From positions 1-51,649 of the forward strand of contig DDBH01000011.1 in assembly GCA_002333405.1 (NCBI GenBank): a DNA stretch of 51,649 nucleotides, in the 5' to 3' direction. Source of the DNA: Micrococcales bacterium UBA2037 (GTDB lineage Bacteria; Actinomycetota; Actinomycetes; Actinomycetales; Microbacteriaceae). Below, in pieces: positions 15,941 to 24,824 of the stretch (position 1 is its first letter; every line of letters begins with the position of its first letter). The translations under genes and the position numbers were made by a program. A model generated the notes under the pieces. That model did no database searches, had not been told where the DNA came from, and saw only the letters and a program-made list of their open reading frames with translations.

Positions 15941-16506
15941 TATTCGCAACGGGCAACGCTCACAAACTTGAAGAAGCAAAGCTGATTCTTGGGTCCGGAC
16001 TGTCGAGCTTGAAGCTGCTTCCTCATAACTCAGCTGAACCAGTCGAGTCGGGAATCAGTTTTCTAGAAAACGCAATGATCAAGGCCCGCGCGGCATTTGA
16101 GGCGACTGGGCTCCCTGCATTCGCGGATGATTCTGGGATAGCTGTCGAAGTAATGGGTGGTGCCCCGGGGATATTTTCAGCGATTTGGAGCGGCGGTCGG
16201 GACGATCAGGTAAACCGCAATTTGCTTCTGAGCCAGCTGGTGGACATTCCTGATCAGCACAGGGCCGCCGCGTTCGTTTGCACGGTTGCCCTGGTCGAAG
16301 CCGAGGGCGAAACCAGCTTCACCGGGGTTTGGCCAGGGAAGATTGCAACCGAGGCTTCTGGAGATGCCGGCTTTGGGTATGACCCAATCTTTATCCCGGA
16401 AGGCTTCGATGTTACGGCGGCAATGCTGCCTGCAGAGATCAAGTCAACCTACTCACACAGAGCAATGGCATTTGGTCAGATGGCAAGTTTTTTGGCAGCT
16501 AGATAG
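15931..16506 (+). CDS. rdgB: RdgB/HAM1 non-canonical purine NTP pyrophosphatase
   Basis: This 191-residue enzyme hydrolyses ITP, dITP and XTP to keep them out of nucleic acids. Landmarks are LIFATGNAHKLEEAK at the N-terminus, GLPAFADDSGIAVEVMGGAP, FTGVWPGKI, GFGYDPIFIPEG and SHRAMAF. The start is TTG at 15931, ten bases inside rph, with GGAG eight bases upstream. The stop codon directly abuts the 3' end of the convergent tRNA-Arg gene. Confidence 0.95.
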   Translation: MELIFATGNAHKLEEAKLILGSGLSSLKLLPHNSAEPVESGISFLENAMIKARAAFEATGLPAFADDSGIAVEVMGGAPGIFSAIWSGGRDDQVNRNLLLSQLVDIPDQHRAAAFVCTVALVEAEGETSFTGVWPGKIATEASGDAGFGYDPIFIPEGFDVTAAMLPAEIKSTYSHRAMAFGQMASFLAAR

Positions 16507-16578
16507 CGCCCCCAGCAGGATTCGAACCTGCGCTCCCGCCTCCGGAGGGCGGTGCTCTATCCCCTGAGCTATGGGGGC
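16507..16578 (-). tRNA. tRNA-Arg(CCG)
   Basis: The minus strand folds into a full cloverleaf. The acceptor stem GCCCCCA/TGGGGGC is followed by discriminator G, the D arm has AGCTCAGGGGATAGAGC, the anticodon loop is CTCCGGA with anticodon CCG, and the T arm contains GGTTCGAATCC. No CCA is encoded; the next three bases are CTA, part of the rdgB stop region. It reads CGG arginine codons. Confidence 0.95.
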
Positions 16579-16668
16579 AAAGGAGTAAGCCAAATCTTAC
16601 CAGTGCCCGCGCTCAGGCAATTCCTGGCTCATCGGCTTTGCGACCTAGAGCACCAATTGCATTGCGGG

Positions 16669-16674
16669 TATGAT
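16669..16674 (+). promoter_or_regulatory. Candidate -10 of the argS-lysA-hom-thrCB operon
   Basis: TATGAT is the best -10 match in the tRNA-Arg/argS gap. It would give a leader of about 52 bases before the argS ATG, containing the hairpin at 16695-16713. No good -35 is seen at 16-18 bases. Confidence 0.5.
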
Positions 16675-16694
16675 TTAGGTCTACATCAACCCCT

Positions 16695-16713
16695 GCAAAG
16701 TAGCTAACTTTGC
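16695..16713 (+). promoter_or_regulatory. Perfect 7-bp hairpin in the argS leader
   Basis: GCAAAGT (16695-16701) pairs with ACTTTGC (16707-16713) around a five-base AGCTA loop, 20 bases before the argS start. There is no T run, so it is not an intrinsic terminator. It could be an RNA structure affecting translation or a small operator. No T-box features (specifier loop, TGGN antiterminator) are seen. Confidence 0.4.
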
Positions 16714-16732
16714 GTCTATTCAGGAAAATGCC

Positions 16733-18391
16733 ATGACTCCAGAACAGCTCTCCGGTGCAATTCTGCGCGCCATCGAGTCGCTGATGGCAGCAGGCTCTCT
16801 GCCACAACTTGAGCTAACCGGGGATGTAGTGGTTGAAAGACCTAAGAATCGTGATCACGGCGACTGGGCAACGACCGTTGCCATGCAGTTTGGCAAGCAA
16901 TTTTCAATGTCACCAAGGCAGTTTGCGGAGTTGCTGGTGGTCGAGCTAGGCAAGGTCGAAGCGATCAGCAAAATTGAAATTGCTGGCCCCGGCTTTATCA
17001 ACATGTTTGTCGCGACCGGTGCCGCAGGTTCACTGGTAAAAACAATCGTTGAATCAGAGGGCAGCTTTGGTCGAAGCACAGTCCTTGAGGGGATCAAGCT
17101 AAACCTTGAGTTTGTTTCGGCAAATCCCACCGGCCCGATTCACCTGGGTGGCACCCGCTGGGCTGCGGTGGGAGATTCGCTTGCGCGAGTGTTCGAATTC
17201 TGTGGGGCTCAAGTCACCAGGGAGTATTACTTCAATGACCACGGCGCCCAGATTGATCGGTTTGCCAGATCGCTGCTCGCCGCCGCCGCCAATAAGCCAG
17301 CTCCTGAAGACGGCTACGCCGGCGAATACATAAACGAGATCGCCGAGCAGGTGCTTGCAGAGACCGCTCAAGACATCCTTGCCCTGCCTGAGGCTGAAGC
17401 ACAAGAGGCCTTCAGGGCGGCAGGTGTGGAGTTGATGTTCCAGCAAATCCGGGAGTCACTGCACGACTTCGGAGTTGATTTTGATGTCTTTTTCCACGAG
17501 AACACCCTCTACGAGTCAGGCGCAGTTGAACGCTCAATCGCGAAGCTGAAGGTTCAGGGACACACATTTGAACAAGACGGTGCCACTTGGTTGCAGTCCA
17601 CTACCTTCGGTGACGATCGCGACCGTGTGATTATCAAATCCGATGGCACCACCGCCTACATTGCCGGTGATATCGCCTACTACCAGGACAAGCGGGAGCG
17701 TGGTTTTGATCGCTGCGTCTACATGCTGGGCGCTGATCACCATGGTTATGTCCAGAGGATGATGGCAATTTGTGCAGCCTTTGGAGACACTCCTGGTCAG
17801 GAAATGGAGATTCTGATTGGCCAGCTCGTGAACCTTGTTAGGGCAGGGCAGCCGGTCAAGATGTCGAAACGAGCAGGAACCGTCGTCACCTTGGAAGACC
17901 TGGTAGATGCTGTCGGGGTAGACGCTGCCAGATACGCACTGACTAGATCTTCTATTAACTCAAGTTTGGATGTAGACCTTGAGGTCCTGGTTCGAAAGAC
18001 CAACGACAACCCAGTCTTCTATGTTCAGTACGCCCATGCGCGCACCCGCCAGGTTGCAAAGAATGCCATGTCGCTAGGTGTCGATCGAAGCGAATTCGCT
18101 CCAGAAGAATTGGTTCACCCAAGTGAAGAGAACCTAATTGCAACCTTGGCTCAGTTCCCCAAGGTGGTTGAAACTGCAAGTGAGTTCCGCGAGCCACATC
18201 GAATTGCGCGCTACCTGGAAGAGCTGGCTGGAAGTTATCACCGTTTCTACGACAACTGCCGAGTCACCCCAATGGGAGACCAAGAAGTTGAAAGTGTCCA
18301 CAGGACCCGGCTCTGGCTCAATGATGCCTGCACGCAGGTGCTGGCCACCGGCCTAGGTTTGCTTGGCGTCACTGCCCCTGAAAGGATGTAG
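16733..18391 (+). CDS. argS: Arginyl-tRNA synthetase
   Basis: This 552-residue class I enzyme charges tRNA-Arg. The N-terminal additional domain includes KNRDHGDWATTVAMQFGK. The HIGH-type signature is ANPTGPIHLGG, and the KMSKS-type loop is VKMSKRAGTVVTLEDL. The C-terminal DALR anticodon-binding domain includes YVQYAHARTRQV. The ATG has AGGAA seven bases upstream. The gene opens a five-gene run with lysA, hom, thrC and thrB, the usual actinobacterial arrangement, and stands next to a tRNA-Arg gene on the other strand. Confidence 0.97.
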   Translation: MTPEQLSGAILRAIESLMAAGSLPQLELTGDVVVERPKNRDHGDWATTVAMQFGKQFSMSPRQFAELLVVELGKVEAISKIEIAGPGFINMFVATGAAGSLVKTIVESEGSFGRSTVLEGIKLNLEFVSANPTGPIHLGGTRWAAVGDSLARVFEFCGAQVTREYYFNDHGAQIDRFARSLLAAAANKPAPEDGYAGEYINEIAEQVLAETAQDILALPEAEAQEAFRAAGVELMFQQIRESLHDFGVDFDVFFHENTLYESGAVERSIAKLKVQGHTFEQDGATWLQSTTFGDDRDRVIIKSDGTTAYIAGDIAYYQDKRERGFDRCVYMLGADHHGYVQRMMAICAAFGDTPGQEMEILIGQLVNLVRAGQPVKMSKRAGTVVTLEDLVDAVGVDAARYALTRSSINSSLDVDLEVLVRKTNDNPVFYVQYAHARTRQVAKNAMSLGVDRSEFAPEELVHPSEENLIATLAQFPKVVETASEFREPHRIARYLEELAGSYHRFYDNCRVTPMGDQEVESVHRTRLWLNDACTQVLATGLGLLGVTAPERM

Positions 18392-18394
18392 GTA

Positions 18395-19798
18395 ATGAAG
18401 AATCCGCTTACTCCAAAATGGCTGGAAACAGCCAGTGATCTGTCAGCCCTGGATGCACGAATTTGGCCAAGAACAGCTGGGCGCACAGAGCGCGGTGAGA
18501 TTTCAATTGGCTCGATACCGGCTTCGGAGCTGGTTCGTCAGTTTGGCACTCCGCTATATGTGGTGGACCAGGAAGATTTTGAAGCCAGGCTAATGATGGC
18601 AAAGCGTGCTTTTTCAGATGCTGCCTCCAAAATTGGCACCACTGCCAAGACCTACTACGCGTCGAAGGCGCTGCTAACCACTGATGTTGTTAGGTGGGTC
18701 GACCAAGCAGATCTTTCGATAGATGTCTCAACTGGCGGGGAGCTGGCAGTTGCGCTTGCAGCCGGAATCGATGGCTCACGCATCGGCATGCACGGTAACA
18801 ACAAGTCTTTGGTGGAAATCGGGAGAGCCGTTTCGGCAAACGTCGGGGCGATAGTGATCGACTCGGAGCTCGAAATTGAGCGGATTGCGTCAATCGCCGG
18901 CGCACAGGACAAGATCCAACCGGTCAGACTCCGCGTAAACACCGGTGTTCACGCCCACACTCACGAGTATCTAGCCACTGCCAGGGAGGATCAAAAGTTT
19001 GGCATTGCGCTAGTTGATGTCGAAGAAATGGTCGAGAAGATCCGATCGCACTCCCACCTAAAATTCCTGGGCCTCCACTCTCACATCGGATCCCAGATAT
19101 TTGTGGTCGATGGCTTCCTGGCTGCGGCCGAACGCTTACTTGATGTTCACGCCAAGCTGTTGATCAACGGCGAAGTTCCAGAGTTGAATCTTGGCGGTGG
19201 CTTTGGAATTAGCTACACCCAAGCAGACCGGCCACAGGAGCTCAGCGAGCTAGCAACCAGGATTGCTAACGCTGTTGCTCAAAAGTGTGAAGCCTTGGGT
19301 ATCCCGGTTCCGAAACTGGCCTTTGAGCCAGGGAGAGTAATCGCAGGCCCCGCGGGCATCACTTTGTACTCCGTGGGAACCATCAAGGATGTCGCTATCA
19401 GCGACCAGGGTCCTGCCGCCACCAGAAAATATGTGAGCGTGGATGGCGGAATGAGCGACAACGCTCGACCAGCCCTGTACGAAGCCGAATACAGCGCTCT
19501 GATTGCATCCCGAGAATCGAATCACGAGGGTGCCTTGAGTCGCGTGGTGGGTAAGCACTGCGAATCAGGAGACATTGTCGTTAGGCACTGTGTGTTGCCA
19601 TCGGACATCGCCGTTAATGACCTAATCGCTGTGCCGGCAACCGGCGCGTACTGCTTTTCGCTATCTTCTAACTACAACTTCTTGCCAAGGCCAGCGGTTG
19701 TAGCGGTGAAACAGGGGTCTGCCCACCTATTAGTGCGTGCGGAGACCGAACAAGACTTGCTCGGCAGAGATGCCGGCTATGTACCCGGAGAGGTTTAG
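18395..19798 (+). CDS. lysA: Diaminopimelate decarboxylase
   Basis: This 467-residue PLP enzyme converts meso-diaminopimelate to lysine. The PLP lysine lies in TYYASKALLT; GLHSHIGSQI, LGGGFGISYT, FEPGRVIAG and CESGD (catalytic cysteine) follow in the expected order. The N-terminal extension of about 40 residues before FGTPLYVVD is usual for actinobacterial LysA. It starts three bases after argS, with GGATGTAGG as ribosome-binding region. hom begins two bases after its stop. Confidence 0.97.
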   Translation: MKNPLTPKWLETASDLSALDARIWPRTAGRTERGEISIGSIPASELVRQFGTPLYVVDQEDFEARLMMAKRAFSDAASKIGTTAKTYYASKALLTTDVVRWVDQADLSIDVSTGGELAVALAAGIDGSRIGMHGNNKSLVEIGRAVSANVGAIVIDSELEIERIASIAGAQDKIQPVRLRVNTGVHAHTHEYLATAREDQKFGIALVDVEEMVEKIRSHSHLKFLGLHSHIGSQIFVVDGFLAAAERLLDVHAKLLINGEVPELNLGGGFGISYTQADRPQELSELATRIANAVAQKCEALGIPVPKLAFEPGRVIAGPAGITLYSVGTIKDVAISDQGPAATRKYVSVDGGMSDNARPALYEAEYSALIASRESNHEGALSRVVGKHCESGDIVVRHCVLPSDIAVNDLIAVPATGAYCFSLSSNYNFLPRPAVVAVKQGSAHLLVRAETEQDLLGRDAGYVPGEV

Positions 19799-19800
19799 AG

Positions 19801-21105
19801 ATGCAGAGTGCTTATAGACCAATTAGGGTCGCGCTGCTCGGTGCCGGTTCGGTTGGCTCTCAGGTCGCCCGGCTGCTACTTGAGAACCAAGGTGAGTTGG
19901 CCAGCCGAGTTGGTGCAACCTTGGAGCTTTCTGGCATCGCGGTTCGTGACGTAAACGCCGAGCGCGACGCTGACCTTCCGCAAGAGCTGTTCACTGAGGA
20001 CGCTGAGTCGTTGATTCTTTCCAGTGACATTGTGATCGAACTCATTGGTGGCATTGAGCCAGCCAAGTCATGGATTAAGTTGGCCCTGAATTCCGGTGCT
20101 GATGTTGTTACAGCCAACAAGGCGCTGATTGCAGCACACGGTCCAGAGCTTTTTGATCTGGCTGAACAGCTTGGTGCCCAGCTCTACTTCGAAGCCGCGG
20201 TAGCTGGAGCAATTCCAATTATTCGACCGCTTCGTGAGTCGCTTGCCGGTGACAAAATCAATCGCGTCATGGGGATTGTCAACGGAACCACAAACTTCAT
20301 TTTGGATCGGATGGAATCCAGCGGTGCCGAATTTGATGACGCGCTCCAGCTGGCAAAAGAGCTTGGGTATGCCGAAGCTGATCCAACAGCTGATGTTGAA
20401 GGCTTCGACGCTCAGAGCAAGGCAGCGATCATCGCTTCGCTAGCTTTCCACTCAGAGGTGTCAGTCGATTCTGTTTACCGCGAAGGAATCACCGGGATCG
20501 GGTCAAAGCAAATTGATGCGGCTCGATCAGCAGGCTATGCGGTCAAGCTTTTGGCAATTTGTGAGCGTGCCGAAAAAGATGGCCAGGAAGGTCTCGTTGT
20601 GCGCGTGCACCCGACCTTGATCCCACTCGAGCACCCGCTTGCATCGGTCCGTGGGGCTTATAACGCGGTGTTCGTGGAGGCAGAATCTGCCGGACAGCTC
20701 ATGTTCTACGGTGCAGGAGCCGGTGGCCCTGAAACTGCTTCGGCGGTTTTGGGTGACCTTGTCAGCGCTGCAAAGCGTCACCTAGCCGGTGGCCCGGGTC
20801 TAGCTGACTCAACTCATGCTGACCTGACTGTTTTCTCAGTCCAGTCCGTTGTGACCAGATTCCAAATCACGCTCGAGGTCTCGGATGAAACCGGAGTGCT
20901 CGCTTCCATCGCCTCAGTCTTTGCGGACAACGGTGTGAGTGTTGAGACGGTGCAGCAGTCTCCTGCGAGGCAGGATGCCGCTGCTGTGCTCACGGTGATG
21001 ACACACGTCGCCAAGGAGTCTGACCTGGAGCAGGTTGTTTCGGCCCTGCGGGAGAATAAGTCGGTTGTAAACGTAACTTCGGTTATCCGGGTGGAGGGAC
21101 TCTAA
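19801..21105 (+). CDS. hom: Homoserine dehydrogenase
   Basis: This 434-residue enzyme reduces aspartate semialdehyde to homoserine. The NAD(P)-binding segment VALLGAGSVGSQVARLL starts at about residue 10. VTANKALIA, VNGTTNFILDRM and GYAEADPTADVEGFDAQSKA are the catalytic-domain signatures. A C-terminal ACT domain (from about residue 350, ITLEVSDETGVLASIASVF) implies feedback control by threonine. The ribosome-binding GGAGAGG lies in the end of lysA. Its stop overlaps the thrC start by one base. Confidence 0.97.
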   Translation: MQSAYRPIRVALLGAGSVGSQVARLLLENQGELASRVGATLELSGIAVRDVNAERDADLPQELFTEDAESLILSSDIVIELIGGIEPAKSWIKLALNSGADVVTANKALIAAHGPELFDLAEQLGAQLYFEAAVAGAIPIIRPLRESLAGDKINRVMGIVNGTTNFILDRMESSGAEFDDALQLAKELGYAEADPTADVEGFDAQSKAAIIASLAFHSEVSVDSVYREGITGIGSKQIDAARSAGYAVKLLAICERAEKDGQEGLVVRVHPTLIPLEHPLASVRGAYNAVFVEAESAGQLMFYGAGAGGPETASAVLGDLVSAAKRHLAGGPGLADSTHADLTVFSVQSVVTRFQITLEVSDETGVLASIASVFADNGVSVETVQQSPARQDAAAVLTVMTHVAKESDLEQVVSALRENKSVVNVTSVIRVEGL

Positions 21106-22187
21106 TGGCAGCGCCATGGCGCGGAGTAATTCGCGAATATTTTGACAGGCTTCCGTTTAGTGAGGGGGACCCAATTGTGACCCTCGGCGAGGGAGGCACG
21201 CCCCTGATTGATGCACCCGCTCTCGCCAAGCTGCTTGATGTTGGATCAGTGCACCTGAAGTTTGAGGGGATGAACCCCACCGGCTCTTTCAAAGATCGTG
21301 GAATGACCACGGCGGTTTCGAAGGCGAAAGCGCAAGGTGCGAAGGCAGTAATCGCTGCCTCAACCGGCAACACCTCGGCTGCCGCGGCTGCTTACGCAGT
21401 GAAAGCCGGCATGCAGTCGGTTGTTTTGGTGCCCGCGGGAAAAATCTCCTGGGGGAAGCTGTCTCAGGCGGTAGCTCACAAGGCGCAAATTTTGCAGGTC
21501 AAGGGAAACTTTGATGACTGCCTCCGCTTGGCTAGAGAGCTAAGTGACAGTTACCCGGTTTTCCTCGTCAACTCTGTGAACCCAGATCGCCTGCAGGGGC
21601 AAAAAACCGCTGCGTTCGAGGTAGTTGATGTTCTCGGCGAGGCTCCTGACCTCCATGCAATGCCACTTGGTAACGCCGGCAACATTTCTGCCTATCACCT
21701 GGGTTACCGGGAAGAGGTAGCGGACGGCAGAATTAAGAAGCTTCCAAAACTGTTTGGCATCCAGGCTTCCGGCTCGGCGCCGTTTGTGCAGGGGTCTCCG
21801 GTGCTAAAGCCCGAGACCATTGCCACCGCAATCAGGATTGGAAACCCAGCTTCATGGGACCTGGCGCAAGAGGCCAAGCGCGATACCGACGGTGGCTTCA
21901 ATGCGGTCACCGACAAGGAAATTCTTTGGATGCACCGTTTCTTGTCACAGGAGTGCGGTGTTTTTGTTGAACCATCAAGTGCAGCTGGTGCAGCAGGGCT
22001 GCATAAGCTAAAGCAGCTCGGCACTCTTCCTCAGGTCAACTCAGTTGTCGTGACCGTTACTGGCCACGGACTAAAGGACCCGGACTGGGCACTGAAGGAC
22101 GAGCGTGGCCGAGCAATTAAGCCGAAGAAGGTGACGGCAACTGCCGATGCCGTCGCTGGAATTCTAGGACTGGAGCGAGTCAAATGA
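21105..22187 (+). CDS. thrC: Threonine synthase
   Basis: This 360-residue PLP enzyme converts O-phosphohomoserine to threonine. The PLP lysine is in NPTGSFKDRGMT, followed by AASTGNTSAAAAAYA and the phosphate-binding PLGNAGNISAY. Its short N-terminus is typical of the class of about 350 residues found in actinobacteria. It is translationally coupled to hom (one-base TAATG overlap) and to thrB (four-base ATGA overlap). Confidence 0.97.
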   Translation: MAAPWRGVIREYFDRLPFSEGDPIVTLGEGGTPLIDAPALAKLLDVGSVHLKFEGMNPTGSFKDRGMTTAVSKAKAQGAKAVIAASTGNTSAAAAAYAVKAGMQSVVLVPAGKISWGKLSQAVAHKAQILQVKGNFDDCLRLARELSDSYPVFLVNSVNPDRLQGQKTAAFEVVDVLGEAPDLHAMPLGNAGNISAYHLGYREEVADGRIKKLPKLFGIQASGSAPFVQGSPVLKPETIATAIRIGNPASWDLAQEAKRDTDGGFNAVTDKEILWMHRFLSQECGVFVEPSSAAGAAGLHKLKQLGTLPQVNSVVVTVTGHGLKDPDWALKDERGRAIKPKKVTATADAVAGILGLERVK

Positions 22188-23101
22188 CCCGTGTGAGCGT
22201 AAAAATACCTGCAACGACGGCGAACCTTGGTCCCGGTTTTGACACCCTTGGAATGGCGCTCTCCTTTTATGACGAATATGAAGCGGAAGTTGTCGACACC
22301 GGTCTGGAAATCACCGTTTCAGGCGAGGGTGAGAAGGACATCGCCAGAGATGAATCAAATCTCATTTACCGATCCCTATCGCTAGTTTTTGAGCGACTTG
22401 GCAAGAAGGTCCCGGGACTAAAGATTCACTGCCACAACAACATCCCACACGGTCGAGGCATGGGCTCGTCTGGGGCGGCTGTTGCCGGCGGAGTCATGCT
22501 TGCCGCTGGGATTCTCAAGGACGAGCTCGAGCTTAGTGAGCAGCAGTTGCTCGAATTTGCAACAGAGCTCGAAGGACATCCGGACAACGTCGCGCCCGCG
22601 CTATTTGGTGGGCTGACCATTGCGTGGGTGGATGACGACCACATTCCTCGCCACAAGAAGTTGACTGTGCATCGCGGAGTGTCTCCATTAGTTTTGGTCC
22701 CTCCTCATCAAATGTCGACCAAATTGGCCAGGAGCTTGCAGCCTGAGAGTGTTCCTCACACCGACGCCGTATTCAACGTTTCCAGGTCCGCGCTCTTGGT
22801 TGCCGCGCTAACTCAATCTCCGGAGCTGATGCTTGCGGCCACCGAGGACCGCCTTCACCAGAGCTATCGTGCCAGTGCTATGCCGGAGACCTCAGCGCTG
22901 ATTGAAAGACTTCGTGCCGACGGTCATCCAGCAGCAGTTTCGGGAGCCGGTCCTTCGGTCCTGGTTCTGGAAGATGACCCTGCCAAACGCATGCAAGCAA
23001 TCGCCATTGCAGCTGAGATGTTTCCAAGTTGGAGCGCATTGACGCTTGCAGTTGACTTCAAAGGTGCTAGTCTTAGTGTTCAGTCAGGATCAGGCAACTA
23101 A
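22184..23101 (+). CDS. thrB: Homoserine kinase
   Basis: This 305-residue GHMP kinase makes O-phosphohomoserine, the ThrC substrate. PATTANLGPGFDTLGMAL is the N-terminal motif, IPHGRGMGSSGAAVAGGV is the ATP-binding GHMP motif and AVSGAGPSVLVL is the C-terminal motif. The four-base overlap with thrC indicates coupling. It is the last biosynthetic gene of the run; 75 bases separate it from rho. Confidence 0.97.
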   Translation: MTRVSVKIPATTANLGPGFDTLGMALSFYDEYEAEVVDTGLEITVSGEGEKDIARDESNLIYRSLSLVFERLGKKVPGLKIHCHNNIPHGRGMGSSGAAVAGGVMLAAGILKDELELSEQQLLEFATELEGHPDNVAPALFGGLTIAWVDDDHIPRHKKLTVHRGVSPLVLVPPHQMSTKLARSLQPESVPHTDAVFNVSRSALLVAALTQSPELMLAATEDRLHQSYRASAMPETSALIERLRADGHPAAVSGAGPSVLVLEDDPAKRMQAIAIAAEMFPSWSALTLAVDFKGASLSVQSGSGN

Positions 23102-23176
23102 AAGCCCGCCACTGCATTTTCTCTTCAAGTTTCCAAATAACGGCAGATCGCCGCAAAGAAATGAGTAATAACCAAC

Positions 23177-24823
23177 ATGGATGAAATCCAACAGGATAAG
23201 CCGGTACGCCGCTCTCGCCGCGTAACCAGCGCAGATGCTTCTGAATCTGCAAGCGCAACAGAAACACCAAAGACTTCAGAAAAGCCAGCGACAAAGGCCG
23301 CAGCAAAGACCGAAAAGCCAGCCGCAGATGCTGGAACCGAGGTCAAGAAGCCAGCGCCTAGGCGCCGCACCTCTTCCGCCAAGGCTGCAACAGATGCCGC
23401 TGGCGACAAGCCAGCAGCTGATAAGGCTGAGACCAAGACCAAGGGCGAGGGCAACTCCAACGCTGAAGCCAGCACCGATTCAAAGGATTCTCAGAAGCCT
23501 GAGCGCAACGGCCAGGAAGACCGCGAAACCCGAAGTGGTGACCGCGAGAACCAGCGTGACCGCGACGACGAGCGCAGGGGTGGCAACCGCAACCGCCGCG
23601 GTCGTTACCGTGATCGTGACCGCCGCCGTGGTCCACAGGATGAGGCTGAGCCAGAGATTTCTGAGGACGATGTACTAATCCCAGTGGCCGGCATCTTGGA
23701 TGTCCTTGACAACTACGCGTTCCTTAGAACCTCCGGCTATTTGCCAGGAAACAACGATGTTTACGTATCGCTTGGTCAGGTCAAGAAGTACGGCATGCGC
23801 AAGGGTGACGCCGTTGTAGGTTCGATCAGACAGCCGCGTGAGGGTGACCGTGAGAACCAGCGACAGAAGTTCAACGCTCTTGTCAAGGTCGAGTCCCTAA
23901 ACGGACAAACCCTGGAAGAGGCAGCCGAGAGAGTTGAATTTGGAAAGCTGACCCCTCTATACCCAGACACCCGTCTGCGTCTTGAGACCGACAGCAAAAA
24001 GCTTTCAACCAGAATCATCGACCTGGTAGCACCAATTGGTAAGGGCCAGCGTGGTCTGATTGTGTCGCCTCCAAAGGCCGGAAAGACTCTAGTTCTTCAG
24101 GCGATTGCCAACGCCATTGCCACCAATAACCCAGAGGTTCACCTGATGGTTGTTTTGGTTGACGAGCGCCCTGAGGAAGTTACTGACATGCAGCGCACGG
24201 TCAACGGTGAAGTTATTGCTTCCACCTTCGACCGTCCAGCAGAGGACCACACAACTGTTGCCGAGCTAGCAATTGAGCGCGCAAAGCGACTTGTTGAAAT
24301 GGGCCACGATGTTGTAATCCTGCTTGACTCGATCACACGTCTAGGACGCGCTTATAACCTGAGCGCTCCAGCATCCGGCCGAATCCTTTCCGGTGGTGTT
24401 GACTCATCAGCACTTTATCCACCAAAGCGATTCTTCGGTGCCGCCAGAAACATTGAACACGGTGGCTCGCTGACCATTTTGGCAACCGCTCTAGTTGAAA
24501 CCGGATCCAAGATGGATGAGGTTATCTTCGAGGAGTTCAAGGGAACCGGAAACATGGAGCTTCGACTTTCTCGTCAGCTTGCTGACAAGAGAATCTTCCC
24601 GGCTGTTGACATCAACGCTTCTGGAACCAGACGCGAAGAGATGCTGATGAGCCCTCAGGAGACCAAGATCATCTGGAAGCTTCGTCGCGCCCTTGCGGGA
24701 CTTGAGCAGCAGCAGGCTCTTGAGTTGGTTCTAAACCGCTTGAAGGAAACAGCAAGCAACGTTGAGTTCTTGCTGAAGCTGGAGAAGTCAATGCCAGTTC
24801 CTTCAGAGACCGACGGAGAATAA
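23177..24823 (+). CDS. rho: Transcription termination factor Rho with low-complexity N-terminus
   Basis: This 548-residue RNA-dependent ATPase/translocase ends transcription. Residues 160-220 form the cold-shock-like RNA-binding domain (GILDVLDNYAFLRTSGYLPG). The motor has Walker A VSPPKAGKTLVLQ, LVDERPEEVTDM, VVILLDSITRLGRAYN and the R-loop region GTGNMELRLSR. Residues 1-160 are low in complexity: first Ala/Lys/Thr/Glu-rich, then Arg/Asn/Asp/Gly-rich (EDRETRSGDREN, GGNRNRRGRYRDRDRR). Such inserts occur in actinobacterial Rho, but the helical Rho_N domain that normally precedes them is not recognisable here, and an in-frame stop at 23162 prevents an upstream start. rpmE, often between rho and prfA, is absent; prfA follows after one base. 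Confidence 0.96.
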   Translation: MDEIQQDKPVRRSRRVTSADASESASATETPKTSEKPATKAAAKTEKPAADAGTEVKKPAPRRRTSSAKAATDAAGDKPAADKAETKTKGEGNSNAEASTDSKDSQKPERNGQEDRETRSGDRENQRDRDDERRGGNRNRRGRYRDRDRRRGPQDEAEPEISEDDVLIPVAGILDVLDNYAFLRTSGYLPGNNDVYVSLGQVKKYGMRKGDAVVGSIRQPREGDRENQRQKFNALVKVESLNGQTLEEAAERVEFGKLTPLYPDTRLRLETDSKKLSTRIIDLVAPIGKGQRGLIVSPPKAGKTLVLQAIANAIATNNPEVHLMVVLVDERPEEVTDMQRTVNGEVIASTFDRPAEDHTTVAELAIERAKRLVEMGHDVVILLDSITRLGRAYNLSAPASGRILSGGVDSSALYPPKRFFGAARNIEHGGSLTILATALVETGSKMDEVIFEEFKGTGNMELRLSRQLADKRIFPAVDINASGTRREEMLMSPQETKIIWKLRRALAGLEQQQALELVLNRLKETASNVEFLLKLEKSMPVPSETDGE

Positions 24824-24824
24824 C

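Noticed and set aside
16507..16578. tRNA-Arg as an attachment site for a mobile element
   Set aside because: No integrase, no duplicated tRNA 3' end and only housekeeping genes on both sides.
23161..23184. Seven-codon open frame overlapping the rho start
   Set aside because: ATG AGT ... TGA overlaps the rho ATG and could couple translation, but it has no good ribosome-binding site and such short frames arise by chance.
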